DNA from: Bedellia somnulentella
Taxonomy: Eukaryota > Arthropoda > Insecta > Lepidoptera > Bedelliidae
Length of the DNA stretch: 64,000 nt
Reading direction: 5' to 3'
NCBI GenBank assembly: GCA_963576735.1
Contig: OY755175.1
Location: forward strand, 17,128,401-17,192,400
In this document: positions 47,876-58,145 of the stretch, piece after piece
How positions within the stretch are numbered: position 1 is the stretch's first letter
How the letters are laid out: the number at the start of each line of letters is the position of its first letter
Translations under genes and position numbers: made by a program
Notes under the pieces: generated by a model
What the model saw: the letters and a program-made list of their open reading frames with translations, nothing else
What the model was told of the DNA's origin: nothing
Databases searched by the model: none

Positions 47876-48063
47876 TAAAGCATAAGGGCAATCTTTAGTT
47901 GACATAAAATACTATTCAAAAGAATGTGAACATTACCGAGCGACTCAACCTGTTGCATTTAATACCAGTTTATATCCTTCTCCTAAATGAGCACAGAACT
48001 AGTAGAGCGCTAGCAATGTTTGAAGAAGGTGTCTTTATACTACCTATAGTCGACGTCAATTAA

Positions 48064-49396
48064 CACGTTCAGCGCGGCGGCTCAAAACCAGTACCGGGCT
48101 TTCAGTGCGTTACGGGGTGTATGAAGCCCCGAGCGTGACTTTCCGTTGGTGCGTTACAGGGTTGATAGTGCCCCGTATACCTGAGTCACTTACTTTGGCT
48201 GTAATTTTATGAGTTTTTCAAATTGTTTTGTTTTTTTTAACTAATGATAGACAGAGAAATTCCCTATAATTTGCTCTTTTCGCCCCTGGTTTTGATGAAA
48301 GATGACGAAGTGAGAAACTTTTAAAGATTACGGGGCTTTTTCTACTCCGTCCCGCACTGAAAGTGAACTTTCACGTGGCTTATTCAACCCCGTAACGCAC
48401 TGAACGTAAACATATCGATGAAATTTTAGTGACGTGAATGAGTAGTATCGACATTTGGAGTCGATAAATAATTCCATCTCGTACAACAGAACGTTTCTGT
48501 TGGTTCTCTTTAACTTTAACGGGTTTACCACGCCTTACGCCACGCCGTCGTTTTATTTAACATGCAGTTGACCTAATCTAAAAAGAAAAATAAAATATCT
48601 TAATAATCATGGGCAAAACGGCCGATCATTTGAAGTTTGTTTCAACTGTATGTCAGATGTGTTGTCATAGGCGAAGTGTAAATAGGTGAATTGTGTTTCG
48701 ATAATGCAGACGCCACGTTTCAATATCCACAAAATGATGTGTTTTTACTTACCATAGGTTGAATTTGCTACATTTATGTAGGAAATTTACATAAATGTAC
48801 GAAATTTAACCAATGGTACGCTTACTGGATAGATAGATAGAAACGGATAGATGCAAGATTCAAATGTTTTTATTCATTATAGCATTTTTACAAGTGTCTT
48901 AATGAACGTCATTATAGTAAAAATACATTAATTGTCAGTTTCAGCAATGCAGATTATAATAAAACAAAACGATCGAATAAAACGACATTTCATTTCTGAC
49001 ATTGTCGGCATTGTAAGATAGCTCCAACATCCGCCGTGACCGCTTCATTGTTTTATCGAATGCACCTTACGGTCTCGGCGTCACTAATTGAAATAACCAA
49101 AAAAACCCCGTACGGGTAGGTAAAAAACTTACGGGGAGTAATGAACCACGTACCGCACTAGAAGGAAACTTTTTCGCTCCAGTGCGTTACAGGGTTCATA
49201 ACACCCCGGATTGTTTTTTAGTGTAATCTAGTCCTTCAGAAGGTAAATAAACCAAATATACAACTATCTCTTTCATACGACTTAAAATGACAAAGGTATA
49301 TAGCCTTCGCACCAGGGGATAGATGCTGTTTTTTGCTCCCGCACTGGATGAGAATCAAGGACGGGGACTTATAAGCCCCGTATCGCGCTGAAGGTG
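48064..49396. mobile_element. piggyBac-like non-autonomous element, TTAA target
   Basis: TTAA at 48,060-48,063 and 49,397-49,400 flanks inverted ends CACGTTCAGCGCG and CGCGCTGAAGGTG (one mismatch in 13). Inside, motifs like CCCCGTAACGCACTGAA occur about eight times in both directions within 320 bp of each end. No transposase frame. TTAA duplication is the hallmark of piggyBac. Confidence 0.75.
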
Positions 49397-49400
49397 TTAA

Positions 49401-50213
49401 TTGGAATGACGCTTACTGAGCCATGTACGACTGCTTCATTGTCATATTAATTTTCAATGTACAACTATAAAACCAAGAAGGTGTACCCACAGCTTATAAT
49501 AATCTGCAAGTGCTAGGCTACTTAGCGAAGTTAAGAAGGACAGTATATCTTTCTCGATCCATCAGCACCGATGTCGCAAAGGGTGAATTAATAACATAAA
49601 TAAATATTAACGAATTTTATAGAAATCATTTTATGTTATTATATTATTATCTAAATTATTACACAGTAATGTGCACAAATTATCTATGCAAATGAGGCAT
49701 GTTCTGGAATTTTTACACTCCAGTCCAGTAACATTTCACGTAACGTTTCACTTTCTTAAATATTGACCGATAATTTTTTAATACTATCAAAACGTTATAA
49801 ACAATCTTTTATGCAAACATATGTATGCTAAATACTATTCTACCTGCTATAAAAATATGCAAAAACAAACATTAAGGCTTTGAGATTTATTTTGAAAGCA
49901 GGCTCTTGTTCTACCCGATAAAATCAAAAACAAACTGTGGTCTCTGAATAACTATCTTCGTCCCGCCAAGAATAACATTGACGGATATTATTGATGGATA
50001 CTGATTGCGCTTGCTTATCAAGCTTTGTGTCAATATTATGTCTACGGAGATCAAAGCACCTGAAAATTATCAGCTGCCGTAAGAACTTTCGGTTAAGTGT
50101 GACTAAGTTCCGGTGGCTACGGCGTACGGTGTTGATAGTGGGAAAAACAAACAAACATGACTGCGATCAATAATATAAGGCCCGAGGTAACGTCATGACC
50201 TCAATAATCGGTC
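49401..50213. other. AT-rich DNA, nothing recognised
   Basis: Open frames at 49,924-50,173 on both strands overlap and mirror each other, with no domain; neither is supported. Confidence 0.3.
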
Positions 50214-50489
50214 ATGATATACAGTACCGTCTTTACCATAAGGGCACACGGGGCACTGGCCCAGGGCCCCAATCCCAAGGGGGCCCCGAAGGACCGAAAA
50301 TTACTCTCACACATTTATTCTCAAAACATTTTTGTCGGGCACATTAGAATTAGTGATCTTATCAGAAGGTATTTACAAGGCATATACTACGCCATTATAT
50401 CGATTAGAAGATTTTAGTCAACAGAAATCCAGAAAGAAATCGTCATCGTAATCGTCACCAAAGAAATATAGTTTAACTAAAAATAAAGT

Positions 50490-50737
50490 TGTGTAGTGTC
50501 GGCTTAGAATAGCACTACCCCATTTCTTCCGGTGGGTGTACGTAAGAGGCGACTAACGGTATTGGGGCCTTTTATGGAATTTTTGGGCGATGCGGTTGGA
50601 GACCCATCACCAATAACCTTCATTTTACCATCTTTTCCCCACTAAAATTTCCAAAAGTGGCTGAGGAATTTTTAATTCTTTGGCTCTGGCTACCCCTTCC
50701 AGGGATTTATAGCATATGTACGTATATGTATATATGA
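50490..50737 (+). mobile_element. SINE family A copy nested in hAT
   Basis: GTGTAGTGTCGGCTTAGAAT through GGCTACCCCTTCCAGGGATT, with a shortened tail (ATGTACGTATATGTATATAT). Confidence 0.83.
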
Positions 50738-50744
50738 CTAAAAA

Positions 50745-51463
50745 ATATTTCCCAATAAAAGGTGAAAATCTTGAAAAAGCCTGGGATTTAAGTGAGTAAA
50801 ATCGAGTGTTTCAAATCTGGGTTGTGTGTTTACTAGAGATGGAAAGTGTGTTGAAGATATAGAGAGAAGAGTGAAAAAGGGTAATGCGATGAATGGAGCA
50901 CTGGATAGTCTAATGTCTAGTCAATCGGTGTCCGAAAAGGCCCGAATGGCTGTGCATGATGCTGTTCTTGTCCCTACGCTTATGTATGGCAGCGAATGTT
51001 GGGTGTGGCAGAAGAAGCATGAAAGAAGAGTGAATACAGTAGAACTAGGGTCCCTCAGAAAAGTTTGTAATGTAAGGTTTTGTGATCGTGTTAGGAATGA
51101 CGTGATTCGTGAAAGATGCGGTGATAAAGATGATATTGTAAGTAAGATTGAAAAAGGAATGTTGAGATGGTTTGGGAACATCGAGAGGATGGATGATAGG
51201 AAATTGGTAAAAGGTATCTATAGAGCTAATGTAGAAGGTAATGTTAGCAGAGGACGGCCACGGAGGACACACTTGGACCAAATTGAGAGTGTGCTCAAAA
51301 AGACAGGCGTCCGAAGTATGAAGAATAAAAGAGCATGTATGAAAAGATTGATGGATGTAGACGAAGCTAGAGAGGTTTGCCAGGATCGTACGAAGTGGCG
51401 ATCAATAGCCTCTGCCTACCCCTATGGGAATTAAAGGCGTGAGTACATGTATGTATGTATGTA
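50745..51463 (+). mobile_element. RTE-like LINE, 5'-truncated, nested in hAT
   Basis: Carries the last part of the RT frame and the complete 3' end: CTGCCTACCCCTATGGGAAT, AAAGGCGTGAGTACATGTAT and an ATGT repeat. This 3' end is close to that of SINE family A. Confidence 0.83.
50826..51434 (+). pseudogene. RTE-type RT C-terminal domain
   Basis: 202-aa open frame: DAVLVPTLMYGSECWVWQKK, KGMLRWFGNIERMDDRKLVK, NVSRGRPRRTHLDQIESVLK and CQDRTKWRSIASAYPYGN, stop. The YGSE-W, WFG(N/H)IERM and DR-KWRS order is typical of RTE-group ends. The catalytic part is missing because of 5' truncation; the uninterrupted frame suggests recent insertion. Confidence 0.88.
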
Positions 51464-52003
51464 AAATCGAGTTTAAAGAAGTCGGTTACATACATACTAA
51501 CATACCATACATACATACAGGTGAAGCTAATATAAACGTGTTAAAAACCAGCAGCATTACATTTTGATATTTTATTTGTTAAGTGTATGGATTTTATTTA
51601 TTTTCCAACGATTATATTATTTGTTTTTTATAAAAAGTGTCGCTGTGTTACATTATAATTTTAAATTCTGATTTGTTAAAATTTTAAGAAATTTGCATGC
51701 CACAGATGGGGGAATATAGCATGGTCTAAATAAATGTTGTAACATCTAATATGTCAAATACCTATATTCGCAAATAAAGTAAAATAAAAAAAATACAAAA
51801 TCTTTAATGGCATATTACATCATACTATATTGAATTACCCATAGAGATATAATACCTCTATGAGATTACCTGTAATAAGTGGTCATACTCATACTTATTA
51901 GTAAAAAAAATTATTATAATTCGCATTTTAACTTTCCAAAAGGGCCCCCAATTCTTGTGTGCCCAAGGGCCCCAGCCTAGTTTAGGACGGCCCTGATGAT
52001 ATA

Positions 52004-53320
52004 CTCGATGGAGTTCTAGAAGGACGTAATGGAGTAGGGGAATACAACCACTATACACTTCTTGAATAAACGGACAATCGTAAGAGTTACGCGGCTCTGA
52101 CTAATAAGTCTGGGTTTAGCTGTGGCATGTAAGGTGCCTACTGTCCCTGGTAAAAAAATATAACATGATCAATTCATTTACCTCACCATTGATGTAAAAA
52201 GCTGGATAAAGATTTAAGATTGGTCTGTTTCAACCTTGGTTTTTATTTTCCTCTACCAACCAACGTAATCATGTAATTTAGCTCTGATAATTCGGTACCA
52301 AAGTTTTATTTTGAAATATTTTTTGATAAGGAGGACAATTTTATTATACACTTTTTGTTTATGATTATGAACATATTAGGTATTAAAGAAAAAAATATTT
52401 TAGTGTGGATTTGTAATCAGCAACATTTTTATCAAACTTTGCATAACTACCCAACTCAAAACCTGTTACGTGCGTTCAAGAGAGTTACGCGCAAATTAAC
52501 ATTTGTCCTTCCGGAGATTGTATCTTATCGTGTTTTAAATGTAAGTCGCTCGGTCTGGTTCTAACTGCTACGGTTTAATTTTTCTTTTTTTTTGCTCCTA
52601 CTCCAAAAACGATAGGAGCTATACGGGCGAAAAATTGTCTCACTTATAAAGCTCCCATTCTTGCCACCAGTCCAGTTGTAAGTGGACTGGTGGCAATATA
52701 TATGGAAAGATTTATGAATGTTAATGTAGCATAAGAGCGTACATATTCCAAGCTTACCAACCTGAATAATACACATCCAAATAATTATATTATTTAATCG
52801 TTACACATGAAATAATACTTTGGTAATTATTGATCCTATCCAAGTATCAGTAGTAAGTACTTAAGCAAATTATTATTTTAGGCTGTCAACGAGGCAGTGT
52901 GGGAAATACTGATGTTTAACCTAAAACTTAACTCTTAAACACGTTTATTTTTATGTCCATTAAACTTGTGAGTAATTGTTGGGGATTGGAGAATAGGATT
53001 GATCGTTTAACGCACTGACTGAAGCAATAAAAGCGACTTTACGATTTTTATGTTCATTGAGTTTTTGGAAGATATGGAATGGAGTCTTGAAAATATATGT
53101 TGATTGTAATATTTTGTTAAAAAGTGAAAAAGTTGTAAAAGTGCTTTAGCTTAGCTTTACTTTATGTCTAATAATTTTAAAAAACTTATCATTATCAAAA
53201 ATATTTTATTTTCTTAATGGAATAACATTATGTACTACACCCGCCTTATAAATCGTCTCCAGTATCTATTTATTTCTAATGATGGTAGTTGTAAAACAAA
53301 ATATAGAAGATAATGGATAT
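52004..53320. other. AT-rich DNA with one strong hairpin
   Basis: No supported gene. A perfect 14-bp stem hairpin lies at 52,671-52,706 (listed separately). Confidence 0.35.
52671..52706. repeat. Perfect 14-bp stem hairpin
   Basis: TTGCCACCAGTCCA, an 8-base loop GTTGTAAG, then the exact complement TGGACTGGTGGCAA. The stem is GC-rich in AT-rich surroundings. It could be a transposon relic or a structured RNA; no further evidence either way. Confidence 0.7.
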
Positions 53321-53324
53321 CATT

Positions 53325-53694
53325 TAAAATCTCTCCAAAAAAATACAAACTAAACATATCAAAAACTGAAACACCGTATAAAAGATTTTGTAAATTCAAA
53401 GACAGGCGATGTACGCAGCCACAGCAAAGAGTATGTGACTCTGCCGTAACTTTAGATAAACACTGCGTAAATCTAAGACAAATCAGTGCCGCTGATGTCA
53501 TTTTTCTGTGCAAATATTTAATGGATGTTGATTATTCCTATCCTAACTGATACTCAATAGATTCCCAAAGGCTTTACCAAAAAGAAGTAGACGACATTAA
53601 AAACAAAAACATCATTAACAACAATGTTTCAAAATTTATTAAAAAGATTAAAAAAATGTTTAATTCTTGTTTACAAAATTTTGCATTAATGTAA
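53325..53694 (+). pseudogene. Decayed coding-like segment with Cys-rich motif, origin unknown
   Basis: The plus strand reads KKYKLNISKTETPYKRFCKF, KDRRCTQPQQRVCDSAVTLD, KHCVNLRQISAADVIFLCKY and LMDVDYSYPN, a TGA stop at 53,548, then on in the same frame to NNNVSKFIKKIKKMFNSCLQ, NFALM, TAA. FCKFKDRRCTQP resembles the C-x-C pattern of INO80D/KANSL2-type zinc domains, but the match is weak. A frameshift lies near 53,330. It may be an old retrocopy. Confidence 0.3.
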
Positions 53695-53944
53695 AGGTTA
53701 GACTTGTGAAACTAAAAAAGAGTAAAGTAAATGAATTTGAATCAAATATTAAAATGTTATACTTACCTATCTACAGAGATTATACATTATCAATAGGCTT
53801 ATGGTTGGACTCTCTGTGTGAGTATGTCTGCTGCATATCGTCATAAACGTTTAAATTGGGCCTTTTAAAATGTTTACCAGGAGGGTGTTAGTTACGCAGT
53901 CCAGTAAATTCACATAATTAGGTATATCCATTATTTATAAAATA

Positions 53945-54137
53945 AGAAGAATCCTAAGAAGGAGAAGCCGAAAATTCCTCAGCCACTTTTAGAAGTTGAG
54001 TTGGGAAGATTGTAAATTAAAGTTTATTAATGATTTGGCCCAAAAACCGCATCTCCCAAAAATAAGTTATATTGCCCCAATACCCAACGACCACGGAAGA
54101 AATAGGGTAGTGCTAATCTAAGCCGACACTAAACGGC
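53945..54137 (-). mobile_element. SINE family A, diverged copy
   Basis: AAAATTCCTCAGCCACTTTT, AAAACCGCATCTCCCAAAAA and GCTAATCTAAGCCGACACTA show the family order with many changes: an old copy. Confidence 0.7.
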
Positions 54138-54592
54138 GTATTATTTCTAATATTATTATTTTCAATTCTAATAATGAACGCACAAAGCGTTGTATTAAAA
54201 TTTAAGTATTGCCAAAACGTTATTACATGTTTAGCATCTTCTTGCTTTTGCTAGCTGGCTTTCGTATAATACCCACCATATTCCCAGATTAGTACCAAAT
54301 GGTAATATACCCACTGGCAATTAGCAATAATTTTCATAAAACCGCTTTAATGGCCGAATCCATTCCCTCAGCTGAACCAACATGGTACGGTTTAACACAT
54401 TTAAATTTTACAAGTTTTTTCAACAAGAACGATGCGTGTTCTTGAGACATTTATATTTTGATTTTAATACACTTTATACATACATTTACCCGTTAGAGGT
54501 CTCCAGAAAGCCCCTTGTTAGCGATATTATCTGTACGCACTACTCTTCTCAAATAACAACGAAAACATACAAATATAGGTACTATTTTATAG

Positions 54593-54806
54593 CTGTGTAG
54601 TATCCGTTTGTTCCGCGGCCGCGGGTGACTTACGAGGCAACTAAGGAAACAGAGCCTATAGGATAAGGATACGGAAAACCAACACAAACGATAATAAAAT
54701 TTTATAATTTTCCAACAATTATCAACCTTAAGTAGTCGAGGAGTTAATATTTCCAAGGCTCTGTCTACCCCATTTTAGGATTTATTGCCGTGAGTGAGTA
54801 GGTAGG
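54593..54806 (+). mobile_element. SINE family A, highly diverged copy
   Basis: GCTGTGTAGTATCCG, GACTTACGAGGCAACTAAGG, GGCTCTGTCTACCCCATTTT and TGCCGTGAGTGAGTAGGTAG follow family order; the centre is hardly recognisable. Confidence 0.6.
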
Positions 54807-55299
54807 TGTATTTCGGAATGTTAAACTTGGAAGTATTTAATATTAGAGAATATACCACGGTGATTCTGATTACTTAGTGGTTACTGAGCTGATCAAATAA
54901 CCGCTCTAAATATTTTATTAACATTCTAGGTTTCTTACGAAAGTATTTTCGCCCCTATTGATCTATCTCCTGTTCTGCACTCTTACTTTCGTAAAGTGCC
55001 CCTTTTTTGTGCGTGCAGCCGTGGTCAACTTTTCATGTGCGTTGCGAACTCGAGAGGAGAAAATATGTTACAAGGATTGTTGATGACGGAATTTTGATTA
55101 AATAACGTTATATTATTGAGACACATTATTACCATTGTGAATGTAGTATTTGTTTGGCACGTAAAGCATGTTTATAAAACGATCATCGTTTGATACGGTA
55201 CTACAGTGCACAATAACAATGTCATCGTTTCACGTCTCAAACGAAAACATTCTCCTACTGCGGAGCCATCTTGAAATTTAACTCTCACATTGTTTTGTG

Positions 55300-55530
55300 G
55301 TGTAGTGCCGGCTTAGAATAGTTCTACCCCATTTATTACCGTGGGTGTACGTAAGAGGCGACTAAGGGTATTGAAGCTTTTTAAGGGATTTTTAGGCGGT
55401 GCGGTTGAAGACTCATCATCAACAAACTTTATTTTACCATCTTTTCCCGTTCTACCAAAAGTGGAATTCCTCAGCTCCGGCTACCGCTTTTAGGGATTTA
55501 TAGCCGTGAGTATATGTATGTATGTATTGT
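55300..55530 (+). mobile_element. SINE family A copy
   Basis: GGTGTAGTGCCGGCTTAGAA, GTACGTAAGAGGCGACTAAG, GATTTATAGCCGTGAGTATA and an ATGT tail. Confidence 0.83.
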
Positions 55531-56490
55531 TTTGTTATATATAGATCTTTTATTAAGGGATTGATAAAAGGAAAATTGAACTCTGGCTAGATCGTTTTTC
55601 TAGACAGTTATTATCTCTTATATCCTATGATTTTGTCAACCGAATAGACGAATATGCTAAGTACCCAAAATAAAATGAAATTGCAGAGAACGTGTTTGTC
55701 TATATTCCTTTGACTTTATAAGTTTTTTAACCACTTGATAAAAAATGTTGTTGGGAAGGATTCTAAGAAGCGTCAATATAACTCCATTATAAGAACAAAT
55801 AGTTAATTTCATGTTAGACATGGATTGCCCTCTTTAATTAAATATGTTGTGGCTAATAATTACTGCTTAAAAACATCTTTATGAACGTGACAGACGATTC
55901 ATAGGTTTTATTGAAACACATCTAATCTTTTGTTTAAATATCCATCAACAATAATACAAGTACAATCTATATCTATTACAAAAAAAAGGATTGTAAACAA
56001 ACCATTGCCGGGAATAAAATCGTAGATTTCATCAAGAAAATACTTCCATGACACTAGAATTTCACATCCGTCAATTATAAAACACATTCGTCGAATGATC
56101 CAGCTAAAAACTAAGTATTAATTGGAGATAAAACTTGCAAAACACAAAAAAAATTAAAAATTTGGTTACTTAATATTTTTTCCAATGCAAAAATTTGGGA
56201 TGGGTATTGACATTAAATAGTAATGAAAGAATGACAGTAATCGATTACCGATTGATGAATCGATGTAAGAAGATCCAATATATCAAAATCGCAGTGAATA
56301 AAATGTATAACACTGTAAACTATTGTATTTTTAACAAAAATAATAATATGTATATTGATACACAAAACAAATTTATTACGTTTTAAGTTCAGAAATGGTT
56401 AGTGAGTATGTAGATTATACCTATTTTACTATTACATTTAAGTTTTATTTGGTTCGGGCCGATTCTGGTCTTTTTTTAGAAATGTCTTTT
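55531..56490. other. AT-rich DNA, nothing recognised
   Basis: The 63-aa frame at 56,195 is low-complexity and unsupported. No repeat family member was recognised. Confidence 0.3.
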
Positions 56491-56510
56491 ATTAATCGAC
56501 TAAGGATTTT

Positions 56511-56762
56511 GCCGTGTAGTGTCGGCTTAGAATAACACTACCCCATTTCTACCCGTGGGTGATCGTAAGAGGCGACTAAGGGTCTAGGGGCTTTTTAAGT
56601 GATTTTTGGGCGATGTGGTTGGAGACCCGTCACCAAAAACATTTACTGTTACCATCTTTTCCCCTTTCAACTTCCAAAAGTGGCTGAGGAATTTCTCATT
56701 CCAAAGCTCTGGCTACCCCGTCAAGGAATTTATAGCCGAGAGTATATGTATGTATGTATGTA
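56511..56762 (+). mobile_element. SINE family A copy inside a Helitron-like end
   Basis: GTGTAGTGTCGGCTTAGAAT to GAGTATATGTATGTATGTAT. TAATCGACTAA occurs at 56,493-56,503 and again directly after the tail at 56,761-56,771, the size and position of a target duplication. Confidence 0.83.
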
Positions 56763-56763
56763 A

Positions 56764-56800
56764 TCGACTAACGGCCCGTCCCGGCTTTGCACGGGTTGAC
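56764..56800 (-). mobile_element. Helitron-like 3' end
   Basis: The minus strand reads AACCCGTGCAAAGCCGGGAC then GGGCCGTTAGT, close to the known CCGTGCGAAGCCGGG...CTAGT Helitron ends of insects. The body was not identified. Confidence 0.5.
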
Positions 56801-57041
56801 ACATTTAATTTACACATACAAAACATTTCGTTATTAAAGATAAGTCAGGTATGAATAATGTGATGCGTTTGGCATTAATATTGGCTGTCAGTCACTCGGG
56901 GAATTTAATCTGTCTTTTTAATTTTATACATAGGTGTAACTTCTAAGGTTTATTGTGGGATTGGGATTAGTTTAATTTTATTAAATACGTAAAAACGCCT
57001 GTTCTATATTTACGTATTTAATCATTTTATTTCTGTAGCAA

Positions 57042-57485
57042 TTGCTCCGGAAAATCGCTATACTAATTTTTGCTCAAATGTGCTCTCATGTTAGTACGAA
57101 AAAAAAACGAATATTAAAAAAGGTTATAGACGATATGGCCGAAAAGCAAAATATCCAAGTACTACGTCTTCCTCCGTACCACTGCGAACTGAACCCAATA
57201 GAACTAATTTGGGCTCAAGTAAAGTCACATGTAGGACGGAACAATAAAACATTTAGAATGCCCGAGGTTAGGACTTTACTGGAAGAAGGTATAGCAAAAA
57301 TTGGTGCAGCGCAGTGGACAGGATGTATTAGTCACGTTATAAAAGAAGAAAAAAAAATGAAGGACCTGGAAGGTTTAATTGATGCTGCGACGGATTCCAT
57401 ACAAGAAAAAAATATAATAAATGTTGGCGACTCTACGACCACTGATGATGAATCGGATATCGAAGACCTACCTGAGACAACCTAA
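57042..57485 (+). pseudogene. Tc1/mariner-superfamily transposase C-terminal fragment
   Basis: 147-aa frame with LRLPPYHCELNPIELIWAQV, which holds the last acidic residue (E of NPIE) of the DDE/D catalytic triad and the conserved PPYH and W. Downstream comes KEEKKMKDLEGLIDAATDSI and an acidic tail DDESDIEDLPETT. The first two acidic residues and the DNA-binding part are missing, so this is a truncated copy. The acidic tail is seen in many insect proteins that derive from such transposases. Confidence 0.75.
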
Positions 57486-57550
57486 ATTATACATTAATAC
57501 CTAAGTTATGTTTGCCTAAATTACTATATTAAATCCATTTTCAATGTAAA

Positions 57551-57850
57551 TGACTGCCTCCATCTCGCGGTTAAGCGCTTGGTTTCAAGTACGGGGTCTT
57601 GGGTTCGATCCCCGAGGGGTGGTAACTTTACAAAGATTTGTAAGATTTAACCCAGTTTGGAAGGATATTGCAAAATTAAGATGATTCCGTGCTTCGGGCA
57701 CGTTAAGCCGTCGGTACCGGCTACTATTACGGTAGTAGTCTTTAGTCTACCAACCCGCAATTGGCCAGCGTGGTGGATTATGGCCATATCGCCCTATATA
57801 GGGTAGGCTCGAGCCCCTTGATGGGAACATTTATGGGCTGTGAGGAATTT
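57551..57850 (+). mobile_element. tRNA-derived SINE (family C)
   Basis: A tRNA-like head (TCGCGGTTAAGCGCTTGGTT, box B GGGTTCGATCCC at 57,601-57,612), then CGTGCTTCGGGCACGTTAAG, CCGTCGGTACCGGCTACTA and GCAATTGGCCAGCGTGGTGG, a body known from many moth and butterfly SINEs. It lies right behind the transposase fragment. Confidence 0.82.
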
Positions 57851-58025
57851 AAATAGTAAATTGTTTGGTAGCATTTAAAAAAAAATAATAATGTGAGTGT
57901 TAACGATACAGTAACTATTATTTCATACTTTTAACTGAAATTTTAAACATATCTTGGTTTTTTGTATTCGACTATCTTGAATAATTTTATAAGAAGTGTA
58001 TGTACATCACACATTTACACAAATT

Positions 58026-58145
58026 AAATTATATATATATATATATAAAATAATATAAATATATTATATATATATAATTTAATTATATATATATAAAATA
58101 TATATATAATTAAATTATATATATATATAATATATTTATATTATT
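58026..58145. repeat. AT dinucleotide repeats forming nested palindromes
   Basis: Runs of TATATATA alternate with AATTTAATT/AATTAAATT blocks, so the region folds on itself several ways (for example ATAATATAAATATATTAT with ATAATATATTTATATTAT). Simple-sequence origin is likely. Confidence 0.75.

Larger units (their letters stand above)
50222..51995. mobile_element. hAT element with later insertions, 1774 bp, 8-bp target duplication
   Basis: A perfect direct repeat ATGATATA at 50,214-50,221 and 51,996-52,003 flanks CAGTACCGTCTTTACC at the left and, on the complement of the right end, CAGGGCCGTCCTAAAC. Inner parts also pair (GGGCCCCAATCCCAAGGGGG against the right GGGCCCCCAATTCTTG). The original element was short; a SINE and a LINE now fill 50,490-51,463. 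Confidence 0.87.

Noticed and set aside
58026..58145. AT palindrome as a replication origin or attachment site
   Set aside because: Simple TA repeat expansion explains it and there is nothing nearby that points to such a function.
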